The position numbers and the translations under genes were made by a program. From assembly GCA_023386515.1 (NCBI GenBank), contig JAEWJQ010000246.1, positions 1 to 15,114 on the forward strand: a stretch of DNA of 15,114 nt, given 5' to 3'. Positions within the stretch are counted from its first letter, which is position 1. Each line of letters starts with the position of its first letter. The notes below the pieces were generated by a model. That model had not been told where the DNA came from and did not search any database. It saw only the letters and a list, made by a program, of their open reading frames with translations. The DNA is from Pseudomonadota bacterium (GTDB lineage: Bacteria; Pseudomonadota; Alphaproteobacteria; Sphingomonadales; Sphingomonadaceae). This document shows positions 8,431-14,931 of the stretch, piece after piece.

Positions 8431-9468
8431 TCAGCTGTTTCCGCTGAGAATTTCCTGCCGGACGATCCGCGCGCCAGCCGCCAGCGCCCTCAGCTTGCCC
8501 TGAGCGACGTCGCGCGCCAGCGGGGCCATGCCGCAATTGGTGGCGGGGTAGAGCTTGTCCGCATCGACGAAGCGCAGCGCGCTGCGCAGCGTGTCGGCGA
8601 CCTGTTCCGGCGTCTCCACAGTAGCGGTCGCGACGTCGATGGCGCCGACCATTACCTTCTTGCCGCGGATCAACTCGATCAGGTCCATCGGCACGCGAGA
8701 GTTCTGGCATTCCAGCGAGATGATGTCGATCGACGACCTTTGCAGGTTCGGGAAGGTCCGCTCATATTGCCGCCATTCCGACCCGAGCGTCTTCTTCCAA
8801 TCATTATTGGCCTTGATGCCATAGCCGTAGCAGATGTGAACCGCGGTTTCCGCCTTCAGCCCTTCGGCCGCGCGCTCCAGCGTGGCGATGCCCCAATCGT
8901 TGGCCTCGTCGAAGAAGACGTTGAAGGCGGGCTCGTCGAACTGGACGATATCGACACCCGCCGCTTCCAGCTCACGGGCTTCCGCGTTTAGGATGCAGGC
9001 GAATTCCCACGCCAGTTTCTCGCGGCTGCGATAGTGTGCGTCGTAGAGCGTGTCGATCATCGTCATCGGCCCCGGCAGGGTCCATTTGATCGGCCGGTCG
9101 GTCTGCGCGCGCAGGAAGCGCGCATCCTCGACGAACACCGATTGCGGGCGCGACACGGCGCCAACCACGGTAGGCACGCTGGCGTCATAGCGGTCGCGGA
9201 TGCGCACCGTCGCGCGCCGTTCGAAGTCGACGCCATCGAGATGCTCGATGAACGTCGTGACGAAATGCTGGCGCGTCTGCTCCCCGTCGCCAAGGATATG
9301 GATGCCCGCCTGCCGCTGGTCGTCGACCGCTAGGCGCAGCGCATCCCGCTTGCCCGCGACCAGCTCCGCGCCCGCCAGCTTCCAGGGCGACCACAGGGTC
9401 TCGGGCTGGGCAAGCCAGGAGGGCTTGGGCAGACTGCCCGCGGTGGTCGTCGGCAACAATGTCGTCAT
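8431..9468 (-). CDS. mesD: Core-MetE-like cobalamin-independent methionine synthase (MesD family)
   Basis: 345-aa protein equivalent to only the C-terminal catalytic half of MetE, which is usually about 750 aa. It is predicted to make methionine by methylating homocysteine in the cytoplasm. Likely zinc ligands are H211 and C213 in VHICYG and C312 in PATNCGM. E253 in ISLECQNSR may be the fourth ligand of the resting site. QFDEPAFN and LPGPMTM are typical core-MetE motifs. It starts 29 bases after the stop of the DUF1852 gene, and AAGG about ten bases upstream can serve as ribosome binding site. The fixed partnership with DUF1852 (MesX) is what points to the MesD group of folate-independent methionine synthases. 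Characterised MesD needs MesX and oxygen; its methyl donor was not known when described. The assignment rests on motifs, length and neighbour. A generic metE-like annotation is the alternative. Confidence 0.9.
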   Translation of the reverse strand: MTTLLPTTTAGSLPKPSWLAQPETLWSPWKLAGAELVAGKRDALRLAVDDQRQAGIHILGDGEQTRQHFVTTFIEHLDGVDFERRATVRIRDRYDASVPTVVGAVSRPQSVFVEDARFLRAQTDRPIKWTLPGPMTMIDTLYDAHYRSREKLAWEFACILNAEARELEAAGVDIVQFDEPAFNVFFDEANDWGIATLERAAEGLKAETAVHICYGYGIKANNDWKKTLGSEWRQYERTFPNLQRSSIDIISLECQNSRVPMDLIELIRGKKVMVGAIDVATATVETPEQVADTLRSALRFVDADKLYPATNCGMAPLARDVAQGKLRALAAGARIVRQEILSGNS

Positions 9469-9497
9469 AGGAAAAATACCTTGTGCGGAAAACGGGA

Positions 9498-10481
9498 TCA
9501 GAAGGCGCAGCCGGCGGACCAGCGCCGCAGCGCGGCGCCGTGCGGGCGCATCAAATGCTCCTCGGCGAAGCGGCCCTGCTCGACTGCTAGCCGGCTGCGC
9601 TCCTCGCGATCATAGACGATGCGGGTCAGCGAATAGTCCTGATAGGTCAGGCTCGGCTGGTATCGCTCCGCCGCGACCGAATTGGCGTTGTAGATCTCGG
9701 GCCGATAGATCTTCTGGAACGTCTCCATCGTACTGATCGTGCTGGCGAGTTCGAGATTGCTGTAATCGCTGACCAGATCGCCGATGTGATAGAAGGCGAG
9801 CGGCGCGACGCTGTGCGGCGGCATGAAATAGCGCACCGTCATGCCCATCTTCGCGAAATAGCGGTCGGTCAGTGAGGATTGGTCGTGCCGGTATTCGACG
9901 CCCAGGATCGGATGGACGTTCGCCGTGCGGTGATAGACTTCCTTGCTCGACACGCTGAGGCAGATCACCGGCGCCTTGCGAAAACGGTCACGATAGACGT
10001 CCGATTGCAGGAAGCGCCGGAAGAGGCGGCCGTGAAGCTCGCCGAACCCCTCCGGCTCGCCGCCCTGTCCGGTCTTGAGATGATCCGGAAGCACGACGCT
10101 GAAATCATAGTCGCGGATGTAGGAGGAGAAATTGTTGCCGACCATGCCGTCGCTGCGCATGCCGCTGATCCGGTCGGTGACGGCGGTATGCAGCATCTCG
10201 ATCAGCGGAAAGGCTGCCTCGCCCGCGCCCTCTCGGGAGGTCAGCGCGACCGAGAGGATCGTCAGCGCCACCGCGTAACGGTCGCCTGTCGGATTGTCCC
10301 AATGCATCAGCGCGTTGAAGCGGCGGTCGATCATCACCAGCGTGTTGCGCAAATTTTCCCGCCGCCGCTCGCCGCGCGCGAGATTGGCGAAATTGGTGGT
10401 GATCCGCGTATTATCGGCCGGGCGATACTCTTCGTCGAAGGGTATGCTGCCGATCGTGAATGTGAACCCGCTGTCCGTCAT
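9498..10481 (-). CDS. mesX: MesX, DUF1852 family partner of the methionine synthase
   Basis: 327-aa cytoplasmic protein of the DUF1852 family, which is found next to short MetE-like genes in aerobic bacteria. In studied members (MesX) it is required for MesD-dependent methionine synthesis and has been suggested to be an oxygenase; its chemistry is not established. Recognisable stretches are the N-terminal FTFTIGSIPFDEEYRP and ITTNFANLARGE, the middle VGNNFSSYIRDYDFSVVLPD and NVHPILGVEYRHDQSSLTD, and MPPHSVAPLAFYHIGDLVSDY. No signal peptide or membrane segment is seen. An AGGTGA ribosome binding site at 10485-10490 supports the ATG at 10481. It is the first gene of the unit, preceded by a 132-base leader and a cobalamin riboswitch, with mesD following 29 bases downstream. 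Confidence 0.92.
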   Translation of the reverse strand: MTDSGFTFTIGSIPFDEEYRPADNTRITTNFANLARGERRRENLRNTLVMIDRRFNALMHWDNPTGDRYAVALTILSVALTSREGAGEAAFPLIEMLHTAVTDRISGMRSDGMVGNNFSSYIRDYDFSVVLPDHLKTGQGGEPEGFGELHGRLFRRFLQSDVYRDRFRKAPVICLSVSSKEVYHRTANVHPILGVEYRHDQSSLTDRYFAKMGMTVRYFMPPHSVAPLAFYHIGDLVSDYSNLELASTISTMETFQKIYRPEIYNANSVAAERYQPSLTYQDYSLTRIVYDREERSRLAVEQGRFAEEHLMRPHGAALRRWSAGCAF

Positions 10482-10538
10482 GACTCACCTGGCTTTGCGG
10501 GCGGAGATCAGGCGAAAGCGCGCAGGGCGTGGACAGGT

Positions 10539-10560
10539 CCGGATGGCGTGAAGCCACCGG
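10539..10560 (-). promoter_or_regulatory. Hairpin in the mesX leader, between riboswitch and start codon
   Basis: On the minus strand CCGGTGG and CCATCCGG can pair around a seven-base loop, with one bulged T. This gives seven stem pairs. It lies in the 132-base stretch between the riboswitch aptamer and the mesX ATG, where the expression platform must be. There is no U run after it, so it is not a classical terminator. It may be part of the expression platform, but its role is unproven. Confidence 0.35.
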
Positions 10561-10613
10561 TCAAGGCGTCGAGCGCGATCCACCGGAGGAACCCCCGTCC
10601 GAGGAACGTTATG

Positions 10614-10818
10614 GCGTCGATCGGCAGGTCTCCTGGCTTACGGGTCAACGCAGCGGCTCCGGCCTTCCCAGGCTCCTTGCGAGAGCCCAGTGACACGTCA
10701 TGGAGCCGCCACTCGCCGCTTACAGTTGCGGGGGCAGCGCCGGACTCTGCCCATCAAGGGCACCACCGGCTTCCCGTCTTAGCTCCATCGCCATGCCTGG
10801 GATGGAGAACCTCGACGC
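10614..10818 (-). ncRNA. Cobalamin (B12) riboswitch controlling mesX-mesD
   Basis: Adenosylcobalamin-family riboswitch read on the minus strand. P1 closes with GCGTCGA (plus 10812-10818) pairing fully with TCGACGC (plus 10614-10620). Inside are GGGAAGCCGGTG and the highly conserved GCCCCCGCAACTGTAAGCGG (plus 10714-10738 region). GTCACTGGG and CTGGGAAGGCCGG follow, then TTGACCCG and the B12-box AGCCAGGAGACCTGCC (plus 10623-10638). All the signature segments are present in the right order, so this is a near-certain call. It is upstream of a B12-independent methionine synthase unit. The expected logic is repression when cobalamin is plentiful and a B12-dependent MetH can be used. The aptamer ends 132 bases before the mesX ATG. 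Confidence 0.96.
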
Positions 10819-10822
10819 GGCC

Positions 10823-10851
10823 TATCCACACCAACTCAGCCACAATGTCAA
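10823..10851 (-). promoter_or_regulatory. Probable promoter of the riboswitch-mesX-mesD transcript
   Basis: On the minus strand a perfect TTGACA -35 (plus 10846-10851) is followed after 17 bases by TGGATA (plus 10823-10828), a weak -10. Transcription would then begin near 10816, practically at the first base of riboswitch helix P1. The good fit between the predicted start point and the aptamer edge supports the call. The -10 is poor, as is common in this group. Confidence 0.5.
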
Positions 10852-10858
10852 TCCTGAC

Positions 10859-10879
10859 ATAAAGATATCTTTATATCTT
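10859..10879. promoter_or_regulatory. Palindromic operator resembling SahR/ArsR-type methionine-cycle sites
   Basis: ATAAAGATATCTTTAT at 10859-10874 is a perfect 16-bp palindrome. The word ATATCTT occurs twice at an 8-base step (10865-10871 and 10873-10879), so a second overlapping half-site is present. It lies eight bases upstream of the TTGACA -35 of the mesX-mesD promoter. From memory, ArsR-family S-adenosylhomocysteine regulators (SahR) of proteobacteria bind AT-rich sites of this AAAGATATCTTT kind upstream of methionine-cycle genes. That match could not be checked here. No regulator gene is in the window. The rest of the gap to 11075 shows nothing recognisable. Confidence 0.6.
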
Positions 10880-11075
10880 GATATGTTGCTGATTTATGGG
10901 TCGGTGTCGTGATCGGCGGAGCTTGTCACCTCAGTCCGATTTCTGCGATCCGACTGTGACCAACGGGTCGCCATGCTGGCCGGCCGATATGCCAGGCCGA
11001 TGGCGACATCGCGCGGGATGCGCAGGCGCACCTGTCCAACGTCAGCCATTCGCCAGGATGAGCAGGCGATCGACG

Positions 11076-12236
11076 TCAATTAATCTCCGTTACCCCATGG
11101 TCGCTCGCCGCCACGCGACGTCTGCGTCGCCACGCCGCAAAGGCGACGAAGGCGACGAGCATCGCGCTCAGCGGTCGCGCTCGCCCCGCCACACTCGGTC
11201 CGGAGCGTCCCGCCATCCGATCATCCGCTAGCGCCGGAGTCGCATCGCCTGCCCCGCCTCGTCCGGGCTGCTCCGCCATTGCGCTGGCCGGATCGACTTG
11301 GGCGGATGGGCGACCATCATGTCCGCTCTGCTCTGTCGGGCACGTGGGCGCCCCTCCCTCCACCTGCCGTTCGAGTTCCGCATTGAGCTCGGCACCCAGC
11401 AGAAAGACATAGGCGGTCAGCCATAGCCAGGTGAGGGTTACGATCACCGCGCTCAGCGAACCGTAAGTCGCCCCGTAATTGCCGAAATGCGCGACATAGA
11501 AGCCGAATGCCGCCGTGCCGGCCAGCCACAATAGCGTCGCGCCGACCGAACCCGGCGACAGCCATATCCAACGGGGCTGGCGATTGTCCGGCCCATAACG
11601 GAAGAGCACGGCCGTCGCCGTGACCACGAGCAGCGCCAGCGCCAGATAACCGGCCACACGTATCGTCGCCAACAGGATGCCCGGCGCGTTCGGGACTAGG
11701 CCGCCCAAGAAGGCCAGCAGCATCGTCGTGCCCATCCCCAGGAAGATCATCAGCACGCCACCCGCGACGACGGCGAAGCGCAGCACATTGAGCCGCACGA
11801 AGCCGCGCGTTTCTTCCGTGTCATAGGCGACGTTCAGACCCGTGATGATCGCCGACGACCCTTTCGTCGCGCCATACCAGGCCAGGATCGACGCGATGAT
11901 CAAGCCGACTCCCTGCTTGTCCTTCGCACTGGCGGTCACGGTCAGCAGCTGATCCGTGATGATCGAGGCGGCATCGCGCGGCAGCGACGCGAACACCGCC
12001 TCGACATTGTGCCGCACCGTCTCCCCATCGGCGAAGAGTCCGTAGCTCAGGACGACCGCGCCGAGCGTCGGAACGATCGCAGCGAAAACGTAGAAGGCGA
12101 TGCCGGCGGCGATGATGCCGATGTTGTCCTTGTCCATCTCCTTCCAGGTGCGCTGGAAGATCGCCAGCCACCCCTTTGCCGGCACCTGCATCGGCGAGTG
12201 CGCGCCTTCGCCGGCGCGATGATCCGAAACGCTCAT
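11076..12236 (-). CDS. YihY/BrkB family (UPF0761) inner-membrane protein
   Basis: 386-aa polytopic inner-membrane protein of the YihY/virulence factor BrkB family, formerly mis-named ribonuclease BN. Its exact biochemical role is unknown. A short cytoplasmic N-terminus (WLAIFQRTWKEMDKDNIGIIAAGIAFY, split here by the family motif DN..I.AAGIAFY) leads into about six membrane segments. They lie at roughly 38-68, 107-134, 145-180, 184-214, 225-250 and 257-285. FGNYGATYGSLSAVIVTLTWLWLTAYVFLLGAELNAELE is the family C-terminal signature, given here as consecutive landmarks. A Pro/Gly/Ala-rich tail follows, then a further short hydrophobic segment, LSAMLVAFVAFAAW, and RRRRR. The ATG at 12236 is chosen because it overlaps the stop of the upstream permease gene as ATGA, a usual sign of translational coupling. 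The frame extends to 12473, but that part is antisense-like shadow of the permease gene. Confidence 0.92.
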   Translation of the reverse strand: MSVSDHRAGEGAHSPMQVPAKGWLAIFQRTWKEMDKDNIGIIAAGIAFYVFAAIVPTLGAVVLSYGLFADGETVRHNVEAVFASLPRDAASIITDQLLTVTASAKDKQGVGLIIASILAWYGATKGSSAIITGLNVAYDTEETRGFVRLNVLRFAVVAGGVLMIFLGMGTTMLLAFLGGLVPNAPGILLATIRVAGYLALALLVVTATAVLFRYGPDNRQPRWIWLSPGSVGATLLWLAGTAAFGFYVAHFGNYGATYGSLSAVIVTLTWLWLTAYVFLLGAELNAELERQVEGGAPTCPTEQSGHDGRPSAQVDPASAMAEQPGRGGAGDATPALADDRMAGRSGPSVAGRARPLSAMLVAFVAFAAWRRRRRVAASDHGVTEIN

Positions 12237-14131
12237 GCCGCCCGCTCCCGCTCGCCGACGGCATGCGCCAGACTGGCTTCGACGGCAGCGCCCAGGCTTC
12301 CGACATAGACGTCGGCGCCCAACGTTTGTTGTATCTCGCGACTGGTCAGCGCCGCCTCGCCTTCCGGCCACAGGCCGACGAGGATGGGCACGTTGCCGGC
12401 CCGCGACCGGATACGACGAATGAGATAGCGCAGCTTGGACGGTGATCCGCTGATCTGCAGATACGAAATGCACACCAGTCGCGCCCGCGATACGTCGAGC
12501 CGGTCTATATTCACCCGCGAACCCGCCTCATGCGAGACCCGGCTGACACCGAACCCGCGCTTGGCCAGGAGCTGCTCCAGCATGGCGGCGACCGCATCGT
12601 CGAGCACGCCGCGGCCGGCGATGCACAGCACGCTCCCATCGGTTTGCCAGGCGATCGGGGCCGGTGGGAGCGTGGACGGTGCGGTTTCCTGAAACCCTGC
12701 ATCGCCGTTCGGCAGCGGGGTCAGCGGACTGCCACCCGATTGTGCTGGGGTCGCTGTATCGTCCTGCTCCCGCAGTTCATCGACCAGCACGAGCATCGAG
12801 TCGACCACCTTGGCGGCGCGCTCGTGCGTGATGGCGCCCCGGTCGACGTCCGCCGCCGCCAACTTCAGGGCCGCCAGCGCCACCTCGTCATAATAGGCTG
12901 TCAGCGATCGGGTCGCGAGTTGGCTTTCCGCCTGCTCCAGCGCTTCGTCGGGATCTTCGGCGAGCATGCGCTGGTAGAAACGCTCAACCGGCGTGAGCGC
13001 CGGACGATCACCGAGCAGCACGTCCAGGAACTCAAGGCTCGGGATGTGACGGCCCAAGACGACGAGAAGCAGTGTCAGCGGCATCGACAGCACAAGACCG
13101 ATCGGTCCCCATATCCACGTCCAGAAGACCGCCGCGAGCACGACCGACAAGGGTGAAAGGCCGGTGGAGTGGCCGTAGAGGAGTGGCTCGACGACATAGC
13201 CGATCAGCGGTTCCAGGATCAGAAACAGAACCGCGACCATCAGCACGGTAGACCAGCCAGGATCTCCCCCCGCCGCCACGACCAGAGGCAGCGCCGCTCC
13301 CAGCAAGGCGCCGATATAAGGGACGAAGCGCAGCACCCCGGCCAGAATGCCCCACAGCGCGGGGACCGGCAGCCCGATCAGCCATAGGCCGATCCCCACG
13401 GTCAGGCCGAAGCTGCCGTTCACGGCGAGTTGAGACAGGAAATATCGGCTGAGACGCGCGCCGGCATCGTCCATCGCCGCCGTCGTGCGATGCAGATCCG
13501 ACGACCCGAACAGACGGATCAGGCGATCGCGCAGATCCTCTTTCTGCATCAGGATGAAGACGGCCACGACGAGCACGATCACGAACGTCTCGAACGGCGC
13601 CACCACGGGACTGAGATAGGTGCCGACCTCCTCCAATACCGGCGTCTGCTTTTCGACCACGCGGACGATCAACGGATGGGTTCGTGTGCCGCGCTGGACG
13701 TTGGGATCAGGCATCGGCGCCGGCATTGGCGTGGCGGGACGGAGAAACGGCAGGCGCTCGGCCAGATACCCACTTGCGCCGTCGATCTTGGTCTGGATCG
13801 TGGCGACGTAGCTCGGCGCCTTGTCGGCAAGAGACGCCGCCTGGGTGCCGACCAGGGCGCCGACCCCTCCTAATATGCCGAGGGTACCCAGCACCGCGAC
13901 GAAGATCGCCAGTCCCTTCGGCACGCGCAGGCGGCGCAGCACCAGCACGATCGGCGACAGCACGAATGACAACAGGATCGCCAATGTGATCGGGACCAGC
14001 ACGTCCTTGGCCAGGAACAGTCCGGCGATCACCACGACAGCCACGGCCAGACCCAGCAAACCGTCCCGACTGGGCACCTTCGCTGCGGTGACGCCGTTTG
14101 CGCGCGCCGCTTGCGCAATCCCCTTATCCAT
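12233..14131 (-). CDS. AI-2E family permease with extra C-terminal alpha/beta domain
   Basis: 632-aa inner-membrane protein of the AI-2E (TqsA/PerM) family. Members are named for autoinducer-2 export, but most have no proven substrate. Membrane segments: about 24-67 and 75-103, a soluble loop with a Pro-rich linker (ATPMPAPMPDPN), then a hydrophobic cluster from about 184 to 350. That cluster contains the family landmarks FVPYIGALLG, LEPLIGYVVEPLLYG, LSPLSVVLAAVFWTWIWG and GLVLSMPLTL. The family is normally about 350-400 aa. Here a helical region with RFYQRMLAEDPDEALE follows, then at 497-632 a Rossmann-like domain (VLCIAGRGVLDDAV, LVCISYL, VPILVGLWPEGEAAL, GADVYVGSL). This recalls B12-binding-type folds but lacks DxHxxG at the loop after strand 1. 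The start ATG 14131 has AAGGGA six bases upstream. The YihY gene follows with a 4-base overlap. Confidence 0.92.
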   Translation of the reverse strand: MDKGIAQAARANGVTAAKVPSRDGLLGLAVAVVVIAGLFLAKDVLVPITLAILLSFVLSPIVLVLRRLRVPKGLAIFVAVLGTLGILGGVGALVGTQAASLADKAPSYVATIQTKIDGASGYLAERLPFLRPATPMPAPMPDPNVQRGTRTHPLIVRVVEKQTPVLEEVGTYLSPVVAPFETFVIVLVVAVFILMQKEDLRDRLIRLFGSSDLHRTTAAMDDAGARLSRYFLSQLAVNGSFGLTVGIGLWLIGLPVPALWGILAGVLRFVPYIGALLGAALPLVVAAGGDPGWSTVLMVAVLFLILEPLIGYVVEPLLYGHSTGLSPLSVVLAAVFWTWIWGPIGLVLSMPLTLLLVVLGRHIPSLEFLDVLLGDRPALTPVERFYQRMLAEDPDEALEQAESQLATRSLTAYYDEVALAALKLAAADVDRGAITHERAAKVVDSMLVLVDELREQDDTATPAQSGGSPLTPLPNGDAGFQETAPSTLPPAPIAWQTDGSVLCIAGRGVLDDAVAAMLEQLLAKRGFGVSRVSHEAGSRVNIDRLDVSRARLVCISYLQISGSPSKLRYLIRRIRSRAGNVPILVGLWPEGEAALTSREIQQTLGADVYVGSLGAAVEASLAHAVGERERAA

Positions 14132-14365
14132 TTGCTTTCCCTTCGGAATAGGCAAACTCACGCTGGCATGGTTCGGTCCGTCTGCTCGCCCATGGACCGG
14201 CACGCTGCACTTCAATGCCGATCGATCAGCGGTGCCGTTGGCGCTGCGGCGATGGCAAGGAGCAGGCGTGTCGGCCGTCGTTGGACATGGGGTGGCAGCA
14301 CGGGAAACCCGGCTTGCCATCTTCGTTGACCTAAGCTGGCGAGGATCAGCGTGACGAGGAAGACG

Positions 14366-14752
14366 ATGTCGCGGCCGCTGCCGCTCCAGGACGAGCATGC
14401 CAGACCATCCCCCGTCGTGAGGCGGGGAGCCGAGCCGCCCGTCACCCCGGACGGCCGGTACATCGTCGTCCGCGGGCGGCTGTGGCGGAGAAGCAACCCC
14501 TCGCTCGATGCGGAGACGCGGCAAGCGCTGGTCGACCGTCTGATGCAGGCCAGGCGCGCCGTGAGGGAAGCGCTGCGGAGCGAAGACGACGTATCACTCC
14601 GCCATGCACGTCAACGTGTCGATGAGGCCAAAATCGCCCTTGGGGAACGTGGTCCGGTTTGGTGGTCGGATGGCGCGCCCGATCTCAATCGCCACATGGC
14701 CCGCAATACCGTCTATGCGGAATGGTACGCAGCACTGCCGAAAGAACCCTGA
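14366..14752 (+). CDS. Conserved protein of unknown function
   Basis: 128-aa soluble, charged protein divergent from the permease gene. The start ATG at 14366 has GAGGA five bases upstream, which is better than the GTG at 14351. The body reads GRLWRRSNPSLDAETRQALV, then an Arg/Ala-rich helical part with MQARRAVREAL and ARQRVDEAKIALGERG. It ends in the distinctive WWSDGAPDLNRHMARNT and YAEWYAAL. I recall this LWR.SNP...ALGERGPVWW.DGAPDLNRH pattern from conserved hypothetical proteins of alphaproteobacteria, with no known function. No signal peptide, membrane segment or catalytic motif is seen. The 234-base region between it and the permease gene contains no other gene; I saw no clear promoter there. 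Confidence 0.82.
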   Translation: MSRPLPLQDEHARPSPVVRRGAEPPVTPDGRYIVVRGRLWRRSNPSLDAETRQALVDRLMQARRAVREALRSEDDVSLRHARQRVDEAKIALGERGPVWWSDGAPDLNRHMARNTVYAEWYAALPKEP

Positions 14753-14830
14753 CGGCCCCTCCGAAATCGCTTTCTATCCTACCAGGTATCGTCGCGAGCT
14801 CGGGCAAAACCCCTCCGCCCGCGCACCCCG

Positions 14831-14851
14831 CGACGCCGCTTGCTGGCGTCG
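14831..14851. terminator. Hairpin between two convergent genes
   Basis: CGACGCC at 14831-14837 pairs perfectly with GGCGTCG at 14845-14851 across a seven-base loop, and is followed by the short palindrome CGTTCGAACG. It lies in the 179-base gap between the ends of the small conserved gene and of the oxidoreductase gene. The location suits a shared terminator, but there is no T run. Confidence 0.3.
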
Positions 14852-14931
14852 TTCGAACGACCGGCACCTCCCTGTTGCGGTCGATACAGGATGGTGCCGT
14901 TACGCAAATGCGTACGCATGGCCGGCGGGAC

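Noticed and set aside
8211..8447. 78-codon open frame on + in the intergenic region
   Set aside because: No ribosome binding site, atypical composition, overlaps the end of mesD on the other strand, and no family recognised.
10508..10696. 62-codon open frame on - before mesX
   Set aside because: It overlaps the conserved B12-box part of the riboswitch and its expression platform, so RNA function explains the sequence.
12237..12473. N-terminal extension of the YihY gene
   Set aside because: The extra residues are Arg/Gly-rich shadow of the permease gene, and the ATG at 12236 fits the family N-terminus and the ATGA overlap.
12233..12730. Cobalamin binding by the C-terminal domain of the permease
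   Set aside because: A HEAG sequence is present, but it lies after strand 2, and the loop after strand 1 lacks DxHxxG, so there is no support for B12 ligation.
14132..14524. N-terminal extension of the AI-2E permease gene
   Set aside because: The ATG at 14131 has a good ribosome binding site, and the extension is non-protein-like and overlaps the divergent gene.
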